Below, piece after piece: positions 1 to 6,634 of a DNA stretch of 8,635 bases. Under the pieces are notes generated by a model. It ran no database searches, was not told the origin of the DNA, and saw nothing but the letters and a program-made list of their open reading frames with translations. The position numbers were made by a program, and so were the translations under genes. The stretch's first letter is position 1. Each line of letters opens with the position of its first letter. This DNA is from Rhodospirillales bacterium (lineage in GTDB: Bacteria; Pseudomonadota; Alphaproteobacteria; Rhodospirillales; Casp-alpha2), in NCBI GenBank assembly GCA_028282185.1, contig JANQIJ010000077.1:1-8635 (forward strand), in the 5' to 3' direction.

Positions 1-322
1 TCTCGTCGTCGGGCGCCAGCCCCGCACCAAAGGCGTGGGCCACCAGGTTGATCGCCGCCGTGGCGCCGGAAGTGAACACCATCTCATCCGCGGCGCCCGC
101 CCCCAGGTAGCAGGCGAGGTCCGCCCGGGCCGCCTCGAAAGCATCCGTCGCCGCCGTCGCCAGGGGATAAATTCCGCGTTTCACATTGGCCCGACCGTCC
201 CGCTCAAAGGCCGCCATGCGTTCGAGCACCGGGTCCGGCACCTGGGTTGTCGCCGCATTGTCCAGATAGACGCCGGCGCCGCCGGAACAAAGGGCCGGGA
301 ACGAATCCCTGACGCCGCTCAT
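1..322 (-). CDS. SufS/NifS-like cysteine desulfurase (class V aminotransferase), C-terminus beyond left edge
   Basis: Reading leftward from an ATG at 322 gives 107 open codons that run off the window. The visible part matches the N-terminal region of PLP-dependent cysteine desulfurases of the SufS/CsdA type: YLDNAATTQVP (residues 19-29), a NVKRGIYPLATAATDAFEAAR-like stretch (46-66) that parallels the 'NVHRG...AT..YE.AR' region of SufS, and the phosphate-binding SGATAAINLVA (85-95). The PLP lysine and catalytic cysteine would lie further left and cannot be checked. The family removes sulfur from L-cysteine as an enzyme-bound persulfide. The gene starts 14 bp after the xdhC stop on the same strand, so it is very likely co-transcribed. 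In Rhodobacter capsulatus the desulfurase NifS4 sulfurates molybdenum cofactor held by XdhC, and position suggests the same job here (inference). A housekeeping Fe-S role or another class V aminotransferase activity remains possible. Confidence 0.85.
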   Translation of the reverse strand, partial: MSGVRDSFPALCSGGAGVYLDNAATTQVPDPVLERMAAFERDGRANVKRGIYPLATAATDAFEAARADLACYLGAGAADEMVFTSGATAAINLVAHAFGAGLAPDDE

Positions 323-336
323 ATGCTTGGCCCCGC

Positions 337-1368
337 TCAACCGGCCGCCGGACCCAGGCGCATCCGGGCGACAACCTGGCCCAGGATGGCGACGGCGATC
401 TCGGCCGGCGATTGGGCACCGATGTCCAGGCCGACGGGGCCATGAATGCGATCGATGGCGGCGGCATCGAAACCCAGTTCGGCCAGACGGCCGGCGCGTT
501 TCGACTGGGTCCGCGTGCTGCCCAAGGCGCCGATATAGAACGCCGGCGAGGCCAGGGCCCGCTCAAGCGCCGGATCGTCGATCTTCGAATCGTGGGTCAG
601 GGTGACGATCGCCGTTCGGCTGTCGGGCTTGAGCGCGTCCAGGGCCTCGTCGGGCCAGTCGTTGCAAACCGACAGACCCGGGAACCGGGCGTCCGAGGCG
701 AAGGCGCGGCGCGGATCGACGACCGTGACCTGGAACCCGGCGAGCGCCGCCATGGGGGCCAAGGCCTGGGCGATATGCACGGCGCCGACGATGACCATCC
801 GCCGGGCGGGGGCGATGACTTCGATGAACCAGGCACCGCCATCGGCGTCTTCGACCGCGCGGGATTTGTCGGCCCGAAGCGCCGCCTGGGCGGCCTCGGC
901 GATATCGACCGGAAGGTCGTGCGCGGCCGTCAGGTCGACCGTTTCCGCCGTCGCCAGGCAGGTCACCAGGGCGCGACTCTGACCGTCCCTGTTGGCCTCG
1001 ATCGCCACGCGGTAAAGCGCTTCCGCCGGCGCCAGGTCACGGACCAGCACGCGCACCGTGCCGCCACAGGCAAGACCCACGTCCCAGGCCTGTTCGTTGG
1101 TCACGCCGAATTCCAAAACCTTCGGCTGGGCGCCGCCCAGGATCTCCAACGCTTCCGTCACCACCGCGCCCTCGATACAGCCGCCGGAGACCGAGCCCGC
1201 CATCTCGCCCTTGTCGGAGACAGCGAGATGGCTGCCCGGCGGGCGCGGCGACGAGCCCCAGGTCGCGACCACGGTGGCCAAGGCCGCCCGGCCACCGGCG
1301 TCGCGCCAGGCAAAGGCCGCGTCGAACACGTCGTCGGCGGGTGCACCGTGGTCCGTCGGTAGGCTCAT
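337..1368 (-). CDS. xdhC: XdhC/CoxI family molybdenum cofactor chaperone
   Basis: This 343-residue protein has the two-part layout of full-length XdhC/CoxI proteins. The N-terminal XdhC_CoxI domain (about 14-110) contains VATWGSSPRPPGSHLAV (34-50), SVSGGCIEG (59-67, Cys64) and GLACGGTVRVLV (98-109, Cys101). The C-terminal Rossmann-like domain (about 188-335) contains IVGAVHIAQALAP (193-205), a second strand ending in VVDPR (216-220), TLTHDSKID (256-264), GALGSTRT (280-287) and IHGPVGLDIGAQSPAEIA (308-325). XdhC binds Mo-molybdopterin, protects its sulfurated form and delivers it to xanthine dehydrogenase-type enzymes; it is not part of the final enzyme. It starts 9 bp after the coxG stop and ends 14 bp before the desulfurase gene, so it sits in the middle of a maturation operon serving the divergent coxSML genes. 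The nucleotide-binding glycine motif reads GAVHIA rather than the more common GAGHxA. CoxI is an equally fitting name. The family call is firm. Confidence 0.93.
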   Translation of the reverse strand: MSLPTDHGAPADDVFDAAFAWRDAGGRAALATVVATWGSSPRPPGSHLAVSDKGEMAGSVSGGCIEGAVVTEALEILGGAQPKVLEFGVTNEQAWDVGLACGGTVRVLVRDLAPAEALYRVAIEANRDGQSRALVTCLATAETVDLTAAHDLPVDIAEAAQAALRADKSRAVEDADGGAWFIEVIAPARRMVIVGAVHIAQALAPMAALAGFQVTVVDPRRAFASDARFPGLSVCNDWPDEALDALKPDSRTAIVTLTHDSKIDDPALERALASPAFYIGALGSTRTQSKRAGRLAELGFDAAAIDRIHGPVGLDIGAQSPAEIAVAILGQVVARMRLGPAAG

Positions 1369-1377
1369 GCGACCCCG

Positions 1378-2001
1378 TCAGCCGCCCAATCCCAAAAGGG
1401 GCACGAGATAAAGACCAAGCGCCGCGCCGGCGATCACGTAGAGAATCCAGGTGCCGGTCTCGGCGGTCTGGGGCGCGGCGGACGCCGTCGCGGGGGCAGC
1501 GGCGGGCGCTTCGGGTTGCGCCGGTTGACCGGTTTCCGCCGGGGCCGCGGCATCGCCACTTTCTGCGCCGACCAAGGTCTCGAAACTCTCGAAGAATTCA
1601 CCGGCCAGCTTTTTCGACGTGCCCTCGATGAGGCGCGCGCCCAGTTGGGCCAGCTTGCCGCCGACCTCGGCCTTGACCTCATAGCTCATCAGCGTGCCGT
1701 CGCCGTCTTCGGTCAGGGTGATCACAGCGCCGCCCTTGGCGAAACCGGCGGCCCCGCCCTTGCCTTCGCCGGTGATGGTGTAGCCCTCGGGCGGGTTGAT
1801 GTCGGACAGGGTCACCTGGCCTTTGAACTTGGCCTTCACCGGGCCGACCTTGGCGGTCACCTGGGCAGCGAATTCCGTGTCCGACAGTTTTTCCAGACTG
1901 TCGCATCCGGGAATGGCCTGGGCCAGAATATCGGGATCGCTGAGCGCGGCGAAAACCGCTTCGCGGGGTGCTGCGATGCGCCGTTGTTCGGTCATTTCCA
2001 T
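1378..2001 (-). CDS. coxG: CoxG: SRPBCC-domain protein with C-terminal membrane anchor
   Basis: This 207-residue protein starts with a CoxG/SRPBCC lipid-binding fold (about 1-145), recognisable from RRIAAPREAVFAALSDPDIL (7-26), AIPGCDSLEKLSDTEF (29-44), VGPVKAKFKGQVTL (52-65) and the helix TSKKLAGEFFESFETLVG (128-145). A linker rich in Ala, Pro and Glu follows (148-182). It ends with one hydrophobic segment, WILYVIAGAALGLYLVPLLGL (roughly 185-205), which should be a transmembrane tail anchor. In Oligotropha, CoxG is needed for CO dehydrogenase to attach to the cytoplasmic membrane, and mycobacterial CoxG has been reported to bring menaquinone to the enzyme. A tether and quinone shuttle for CoxSML is therefore the likely role. 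Two starts are possible: ATG at 2001, with a GAAAG-like ribosome site ten bases upstream, or ATG at 1995, two codons in. The first has better spacing. The gene lies between mocA and xdhC. Confidence 0.9.
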   Translation of the reverse strand: MEMTEQRRIAAPREAVFAALSDPDILAQAIPGCDSLEKLSDTEFAAQVTAKVGPVKAKFKGQVTLSDINPPEGYTITGEGKGGAAGFAKGGAVITLTEDGDGTLMSYEVKAEVGGKLAQLGARLIEGTSKKLAGEFFESFETLVGAESGDAAAPAETGQPAQPEAPAAAPATASAAPQTAETGTWILYVIAGAALGLYLVPLLGLGG

Positions 2002-2079
2002 GGGTCAAAATCTTTCGTTGCTGCTGGATCGCCCGTCGGCCGGCGAAAGTGCCATCGCCGTTTCAAGTCCGCGAACCGC

Positions 2080-2113
2080 CTTGGTCTAGATCATGACTTG
2101 GTCTAGATCATGA
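2080..2113. repeat. Perfect 17-bp tandem duplication at the 3' end of mocA
   Basis: The unit CTTGGTCTAGATCATGA occurs twice back to back, at 2080-2096 and 2097-2113, with no mismatch. One copy covers the last mocA codons and the other contains its stop. Because 17 is not a multiple of three, the duplication shifts the reading frame. With both copies the protein ends ...DLDQVMI. With one copy it would read on to ...DLDQGGSRT and stop six codons after DLDQ. It looks like a recent slippage or duplication event with little effect on the enzyme. Confidence 0.9.
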
Positions 2114-2730
2114 GGGGTATCTATGTCCATATGGATCGCCGGACTGTCGACCGCAACCGACCGGATCTGGTCCGCATGGCGGGTCAACAGGGGCTTGGCC
2201 CCCCGATCGCCCGACAATTCGGCGAAGGCGCCGAACAGCCGCCGGGGCCAAAGCACGGGATTGCCCGGCCGGTCGTCGTGACGCGGCTGGACGATGGGCG
2301 CGCCGCCATCGGCGTAAAAGGCATCGGCGAGCGCCCGGACCATGTTGGCGGTGATCCCCGGCATGTCGCCCAACAGGATCACGGCGCCCGCGACATGGCC
2401 CGGCAGAACCCCGATCCCGGCCTTGACCGAGGTCGACAGGCCATCGCCATAGGCCGGGTTGTGATGCAGATTTAGGGCCAGGCCGGCAAGGGCCTCGGCC
2501 ACCGCGACGGCGTCATGCCCGGTGACGGCGACGACCGGATCGAGCCCGGCGGTGAGCGCCGCACGAGCCGCGTGGCGGACCACCGGCGCGCCGTGCCAGG
2601 GCGCCAACAGTTTGTTGTTCGGCGCCATGCGGGTCGAACGCCCGGCGGCCAGGATCACCGCGCCAAGGGGCGCGGACCGGGCGCGGCACCTTTGCGGCGG
2701 TCCGCCCGACGAAGACGGGGTCGATTGCAT
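2086..2730 (-). CDS. mocA: MobA-like nucleotidyltransferase, molybdenum cofactor cytidylyltransferase (MocA)
   Basis: This 214-residue protein belongs to the MobA-like NTP transferase family. Motifs in order: ILAAGRSTRMAPNNKLL (26-42, the nucleotide-binding loop), NPAYGDGLSTSVKAGI (91-106), ILLGDMPGI (118-126, with the metal-binding Asp), QPRHDDRPGNPVLWPR (148-163), GDRGAKPLL (174-182) and DIDTPHDLD (202-210). The LAAG form of the first motif is typical of MocA/CoxA-type CTP enzymes rather than the LAGG of GTP-using MobA. It would transfer CMP from CTP to Mo-molybdopterin to give MCD, the cofactor used by xanthine dehydrogenase-type enzymes. It is the first gene of the left arm and diverges from coxS. 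The first 20 or so residues (Ser/Pro/Gly/Arg-rich) precede the fold and could mean that the true start is slightly downstream, though no better ATG is present. The stop codon lies inside a 17-bp tandem duplication that changes the last residues. Confidence 0.92.
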   Translation of the reverse strand: MQSTPSSSGGPPQRCRARSAPLGAVILAAGRSTRMAPNNKLLAPWHGAPVVRHAARAALTAGLDPVVAVTGHDAVAVAEALAGLALNLHHNPAYGDGLSTSVKAGIGVLPGHVAGAVILLGDMPGITANMVRALADAFYADGGAPIVQPRHDDRPGNPVLWPRRLFGAFAELSGDRGAKPLLTRHADQIRSVAVDSPAIHMDIDTPHDLDQVMI

Positions 2731-2864
2731 GACAGTTGAAGGTCACTCTTGGATTTCGTATTGAACTTTCTCAGATATAATCATTGTATACAATTTTACA
2801 AAGCGATCCTCCGCACCGGCCGGTTTTTTGCGCCGGCGCATTATCCGAGAAAGACGTCGATTCC
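2731..2864. promoter_or_regulatory. Divergent control region between mocA and coxS
   Basis: The 134 bp between the two divergent start codons contain a strikingly AT-rich core (about 2753-2802) within otherwise GC-rich DNA, as expected for promoters. A perfect sigma70-type -10 hexamer TATAAT lies at 2776-2781 on the plus strand. No convincing -35 sits at 17 bp, and TTGAAC at 2761-2766 is too close, so a transcriptional activator may be needed. On the minus strand, TTGTAA (2801-2796) followed after 16-17 bp by TATATC/ATATCT is a weak candidate for the mocA operon. The core also holds the palindrome listed separately. A weak GAGAAAG ribosome site lies at 2847-2853, 11 bp before the coxS ATG. 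Confidence 0.6.
2783..2794. promoter_or_regulatory. Palindromic operator candidate ATTGTATACAAT (GntR-like)
   Basis: ATTGTATACAAT is a perfect 12-bp inverted repeat with no spacer. It starts two bases after the TATAAT hexamer, so it would overlap the expected transcription start of coxS and the spacer of a possible minus-strand promoter. The core TTGTATACAA matches the general pattern bound by FadR-subfamily (FCD) GntR regulators, which often sense organic acids. A bound repressor here could control both arms together. The regulator is not in the window, and the family assignment is inference from the motif shape. Confidence 0.55.
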
Positions 2865-3332
2865 ATGCCTGACATCACCCTGAACGTGAACCGCCAGGCG
2901 GTCAGCAAGACCGTCGAGGGCCGAACTCTATTGGTCGAGTTTATTCGCGAAACCCTGGGCCTGACCGGCACCCATATGGGCTGCGACACCAGCCAATGCG
3001 GCGCCTGCGTGGTCCATCTGGACGGCAAGCCGGTGAAAAGCTGCACCGTGCTGGCGGCACAAGCCGACGGCGCGGAGGTCAAGACCATCGAAAGCCTGGC
3101 CCCGGAGGGCGAGATGAACCCCATGCAGCGGGCGTTCCACGAACATCACGGCCTGCAATGCGGGTTCTGCACGCCGGGCATGGTGATGACCGCCATGGCC
3201 CTGGTCGCTGAAAACCCGGACCCGACGGAAGCCCAGGTGCGCCACGGCCTGGAAGGCAACATCTGCCGCTGTACCGGGTATCAGAACATCGTCGCCGCCG
3301 TCCTCGACGGCGCCAAGGCGATGCGCGGTTAG
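2865..3332 (+). CDS. coxS: CoxS: [2Fe-2S] small subunit of a molybdenum hydroxylase
   Basis: This 155-residue protein is the typical length for CoxS. The N-terminal plant-ferredoxin-like domain carries the first cluster on Cys40, Cys45, Cys48 (GCDTSQCGAC) and Cys60. The C-terminal four-helix domain carries the second on Cys99, Cys102 (CGFC) and Cys134, Cys136 (ICRCTGYQNI). All eight ligands are present. The subunit passes electrons from the molybdenum site in CoxL to the FAD in CoxM. The ATG at 2865 is chosen because it gives the normal family N-terminus (PDITLNVNR). The frame stays open upstream to a TTG at 2784, but that would translate the promoter region and palindrome. It is the first gene of the plus-strand arm, with coxM starting 16 bp after its stop. 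Confidence 0.95.
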   Translation: MPDITLNVNRQAVSKTVEGRTLLVEFIRETLGLTGTHMGCDTSQCGACVVHLDGKPVKSCTVLAAQADGAEVKTIESLAPEGEMNPMQRAFHEHHGLQCGFCTPGMVMTAMALVAENPDPTEAQVRHGLEGNICRCTGYQNIVAAVLDGAKAMRG

Positions 3333-3338
3333 GAGGAG
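3331..3338 (+). promoter_or_regulatory. Strong ribosome binding site of coxM
   Basis: AGGAGGAG overlaps the last two bases of the coxS stop codon and lies 10 bp before the coxM ATG at 3349. It is by far the strongest Shine-Dalgarno in the operon and fixes the coxM start. Confidence 0.8.
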
Positions 3339-3348
3339 AGCGCCCATC

Positions 3349-4155
3349 ATGCAAGACTTCCACTTCACCCGGCCGGACGATCTGGCCGCCGCCGGGCAAG
3401 CCCACCAAGCGTCCGACGACGGCGCCTACATGGCCGGCGGGCAGACCCTGATCCCGGTCCTCAAACAGGGCCTGGCGATGCCCGAAGACGTTATCGATTT
3501 GAACGGTATCGCCGATCTTTCCGGCATTGAGGCGGATGGCCACGGCATCACCATCGGCGCCACGACACGCCATGCGTCGGTCGCCGCGTCCGAAGCGGTG
3601 TGCCAGGCGATCCCGGCGCTGGCCGACCTGGCCGGGCGGATCGGCGATCCGCAGGTCCGCAACCGCGGCACCATCGGCGGCTCCCTCGCCAACAACGATC
3701 CGTCCGCCGACTATCCGGCGGCGGTCCTGGCCCTGAACGCGACGGTCGTCACCGACCGTCGCGAGATCGCAGCGGAGGCGTTTTTCGACGGCCTGTTCAC
3801 CACCAACCTGAACGAGGGCGAGATCATCACCCGGGTCCGCTTTGCCGCGCCGGACAGGGCAGCCTACGAAAAGTTCCCCAATCCGGCGTCGCGCTACGCC
3901 CTGGTCGGGGTGTTCGTCGCCCAGACGGCGGACGGTGTCCGGGTCGCCGTCACCGGCGCGGGGCAGGACGGCGTTTTCCGCGCGGCGGAGATGGAAACGG
4001 CGCTTGCGGACAGTTTCAGCGCCGGGGCGCTGGACGGGATCGCGGTCCCGGCCGACGATCTGATGACCGACATGCACGCGGCGGCCGATTACCGGGCGCA
4101 TCTGATCACCGTCATGGCCAAACGGGCGGTCGCCCGGGCCGCAGCCACAGCCTAA
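3349..4155 (+). CDS. coxM: CoxM: FAD-binding medium subunit of a molybdenum hydroxylase
   Basis: This 268-residue protein belongs to the FAD-binding family of molybdopterin dehydrogenases, near the usual length for CoxM. The two FAD pyrophosphate motifs are present: AGGQTLIP (29-36) and TIGGSLANNDPSADYP (108-123). GDPQVRNRGT (99-108) precedes the second, as usual. The C-terminal CO_deh_flav_C-type domain begins at about residue 168. The subunit takes electrons from the CoxS clusters and hands them to the external acceptor, which may be quinone if CoxG acts as inferred. The start at 3349 follows a strong Shine-Dalgarno and gives the family N-terminus with FHFTRPDDL. The gene lies between coxS (16-bp gap) and coxL (17-bp gap). 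The order S-M-L differs from coxMSL of form I clusters and from the coxSLM order often described for form II. Confidence 0.94.
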   Translation: MQDFHFTRPDDLAAAGQAHQASDDGAYMAGGQTLIPVLKQGLAMPEDVIDLNGIADLSGIEADGHGITIGATTRHASVAASEAVCQAIPALADLAGRIGDPQVRNRGTIGGSLANNDPSADYPAAVLALNATVVTDRREIAAEAFFDGLFTTNLNEGEIITRVRFAAPDRAAYEKFPNPASRYALVGVFVAQTADGVRVAVTGAGQDGVFRAAEMETALADSFSAGALDGIAVPADDLMTDMHAAADYRAHLITVMAKRAVARAAATA

Positions 4156-4172
4156 GCTTGGGAAACGACGAG

Positions 4173-6536
4173 ATGAGCAAAGTCAACATCGGCGAGCGGG
4201 TCCGGCGGACGGAAGACCTTCGGTTCCTGACCGGGCGCGGGCGCTACATCGACGACATCAACCTGGACGATCAGGCGCGCGCCGTGGTCGTCCGCTCGCC
4301 CTACGCCCATGCCACGATCAACGCGATCGACACGGCCGATGCGGCGGCCATGGACGGGGTCCTGCTGATCGTCACCCGCGACGATTGGCAGCGCGAAGGC
4401 TTCGGCCCGATCCCGACCAAGTCCGGCATCCAGAAGATGAAGGACGGCTCGCCCTTGCGCCAGTCGGACCGCCATTGCCTGGCCATGGATCGGGCGCGAT
4501 ATGTCGGTGAACCGGTCGCCCTGGTCGTCGCCGAAACCCCGGCGCAGGCCCAGGCGGCGGCGGAACTGGTCGACGTTGACTATGACGAACTGCCCGCCGT
4601 GATCGATCCGGTGGCCGCGTTGCAACCGAGCGCGCCGCAGCTGTGGGACGACATCCCGGGCAACCTGTGTTTGGATTTCGAACTGGGCGACCGCGAGGGC
4701 ACGGAAAAGGCCCTCGCCGAAGCCGCCCATGTTGTGACCCTGGACATCGAGAACAACCGCGTCACCGCCGTACCGATCGAACCGCGCGGCTGTATCGCCG
4801 CCTATGACGCCGCGACCGACAGATACGTTCTTTATAACGCCAGCCAGAACGTCCACGCCAACCGGGACGCCTTCGCGACGCAAGTCCTGAACCTGGACAA
4901 GGACCAGCTTGACCACATCGCGCCGGACGTCGGTGGCGGCTTCGGCGCCAAGAACTCGACCTATCCGGAACCGCCCTTGTGCCTGTATGCGGCGAAGCGT
5001 TTGGGCCGGCCCGTGAAGTGGATCAATTCCCGCTCGGAGAGCTTCCAATCGGACACCCATGGCCGGGGCCAGACATCGCGGGTGACCCTGGCCTTGGACG
5101 CCGACGGCCGTTTCCTGGCCCTGCGCACGGATACGGTCGGCGCCATCGGCGCCTATGCCTGGACCGTGGGTCCGTTCACGCCGACCGGCGGCGCCGCCCG
5201 CACCCAGGGGGGACCCTACAGGTTTCCGGCCATGTACTATACGTCGCGGGCGGTGTTCACCAACACCATGTGCATGGACCCCTATCGCGGCGCCGGCCGG
5301 CCGGAAGCCACCTTCCAGACGGAACGGATCATCGAATACGCGGCGCGCAAGCTGAACATGGATCCGATCGAGCTACGCCGCAAGAACCTGATGCCGCCGG
5401 AGATGCTGCCGCATAAAACGCCCATGGGCCTGGATGTCGATTCCGGCGACTTCCCGCTGTTGTTCGAGGAAACGATGAAGATGGCCGAGGCGGCGGGCCT
5501 GACCGAGCTGCGCGCCGCGGCCGAGGCCAAGGGCCGCAAATTCGGCTTCGCCATCGCGCCCTACCTGGAATGCACCGGCGGCGGGCCCAAGGAGCACGCC
5601 AGCGTGACCTTCAACCCGGACGGTTCGGTCGGCCTTGCCGTCGGCACCTCTTCCACGGGCATGGGGCATGAAACGTCGCTGTCGCAAATTCTCGCCGCCG
5701 AATTGGGGATCGATCTCGACCGGGTCCGGTTCGTGCAATCGAACACCCAGGCAACCCCCTTGGGCGGCGGCCATGGCGGTTCGCGCGGGATGGAGGTCGG
5801 CGGCAGCGCCGTCCTGCAGGCCGCCCGTGAAATCGTCGATTTGGCGAAACCGCTGGCCGCGCATTTGCTGCAGTCGGAAACCGAAGATCTGAGCTTCGAG
5901 GACGGGCGCTTCGCCGCCGGCGGCGGTTCCGTCTCGATGGCCGACGTAATCGACGCCTCGATGGACGCTGACAGGCTGCCCGACGGGATGGAGCCCGGCT
6001 GCCTGGACCATTCGTCGGTCTTCGAGCGAGGCGTTATCTCGGTCCCCAACGGGGTACACGCGGCGGCGGCGGAAGTCGATCCGGAAACCGGGGTCGTCGA
6101 CCTGGCCGGCTATTGGGTGATGGACGACTTCGGCACGATCATCAATCCCATGCTGGCCGACGGCCAGGTCATGGGCGGCGTGGCGCAAGGGATCGGCCAA
6201 GCCTTTTTGGAAAACATCGTCTATGACCCGGACACCGGTCAATTGATGACGGGATCATTGATGGATTACGGCCTGCCCCGCGCCGACGACATCCCCAACA
6301 TGGAAATCGGCTATTACGAAGGCCAGCCGACCGCGAAGAACCCTTTGGGCGTCAAGGGCGCGGGCGAGGCCGGATGCGTCGGCGCCTGCCCTGCCGTGGT
6401 CAACGCGGTGCTCGACGCGCTGACCGACTTCGGGGTGACCCATATCGACATGCCGCTGACGCCGCAGAAGGTCTGGCGCGCCATCAAAGACGGCGGCGCC
6501 CATGACCCGGAAGGCCTGATGCGGGCCGTCTCCTGA
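4173..6536 (+). CDS. coxL: CoxL-like molybdenum-binding large subunit, form II (PYRGAGR)
   Basis: This 787-residue protein has the two domains of the family: the N-terminal hammerhead domain (about 18-145) and the Mo-cofactor-binding region (about 165-770). Motifs: VGEPVALVVAE (111-121), DVGGGFGAK (252-260), active-site loop PYRGAGRPEA (370-379), GTSSTGMGHET (491-501), PLGGGHGGSR (529-538) and GVKGAGEAG (726-734), whose Glu732 matches the general base of the superfamily. The loop has no cysteine; form I CO dehydrogenase has AYxCSFR there, with the Cys binding copper. This protein is therefore a form II or other hydroxylase with a Mo(=O)(=S) centre and an unknown substrate. GMGHE replaces the common GQGHE. 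The ATG at 4173 gives the normal N-terminus (GERVRRTEDLRFLTGRG); the frame is open further upstream only as an overlap with coxM. It ends the structural operon. Confidence 0.95.
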   Translation: MSKVNIGERVRRTEDLRFLTGRGRYIDDINLDDQARAVVVRSPYAHATINAIDTADAAAMDGVLLIVTRDDWQREGFGPIPTKSGIQKMKDGSPLRQSDRHCLAMDRARYVGEPVALVVAETPAQAQAAAELVDVDYDELPAVIDPVAALQPSAPQLWDDIPGNLCLDFELGDREGTEKALAEAAHVVTLDIENNRVTAVPIEPRGCIAAYDAATDRYVLYNASQNVHANRDAFATQVLNLDKDQLDHIAPDVGGGFGAKNSTYPEPPLCLYAAKRLGRPVKWINSRSESFQSDTHGRGQTSRVTLALDADGRFLALRTDTVGAIGAYAWTVGPFTPTGGAARTQGGPYRFPAMYYTSRAVFTNTMCMDPYRGAGRPEATFQTERIIEYAARKLNMDPIELRRKNLMPPEMLPHKTPMGLDVDSGDFPLLFEETMKMAEAAGLTELRAAAEAKGRKFGFAIAPYLECTGGGPKEHASVTFNPDGSVGLAVGTSSTGMGHETSLSQILAAELGIDLDRVRFVQSNTQATPLGGGHGGSRGMEVGGSAVLQAAREIVDLAKPLAAHLLQSETEDLSFEDGRFAAGGGSVSMADVIDASMDADRLPDGMEPGCLDHSSVFERGVISVPNGVHAAAAEVDPETGVVDLAGYWVMDDFGTIINPMLADGQVMGGVAQGIGQAFLENIVYDPDTGQLMTGSLMDYGLPRADDIPNMEIGYYEGQPTAKNPLGVKGAGEAGCVGACPAVVNAVLDALTDFGVTHIDMPLTPQKVWRAIKDGGAHDPEGLMRAVS

Positions 6537-6634
6537 CCCCGGTGCCGGGCGGGCACCCGACCAGAAGGATGGATATCGGTCTGCTTTTTCCGTAAAGTCC
6601 CACCCGCCGGACCGCGACCATGAGCGGTACCGCA

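Noticed and set aside
412..1362. Plus-strand open frame of 316 codons opposite xdhC
   Set aside because: The translation is Arg/Gly/Asp-rich with no family motifs, while the opposite strand encodes clear XdhC motifs.
2784..2864. Upstream TTG extension of coxS by 27 codons
   Set aside because: It would start inside the palindrome and AT-rich promoter core. The extra residues do not match CoxS proteins, and ATG 2865 gives the normal N-terminus.
3079..4101. Minus-strand open frame opposite coxS/coxM
   Set aside because: It overlaps two well-supported genes and shows only low-complexity Arg/Gly-rich translation.
3600..4172. Upstream extension of the coxL frame across coxM
   Set aside because: The frame happens to stay open, but the extra 191 codons are an out-of-frame reading of coxM. 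The CoxL family N-terminus begins at 4173.
4173..6536. True (form I) carbon monoxide dehydrogenase
   Set aside because: The active-site loop lacks the copper-binding cysteine (PYRGAGR rather than AYxCSFR), and coxD/coxE are not in view.
6541..6557. Hairpin just after coxL as a classical rho-independent terminator
   Set aside because: The stem is only 6 bp and is not followed directly by a T-run, so it is noted within the gap entry only.
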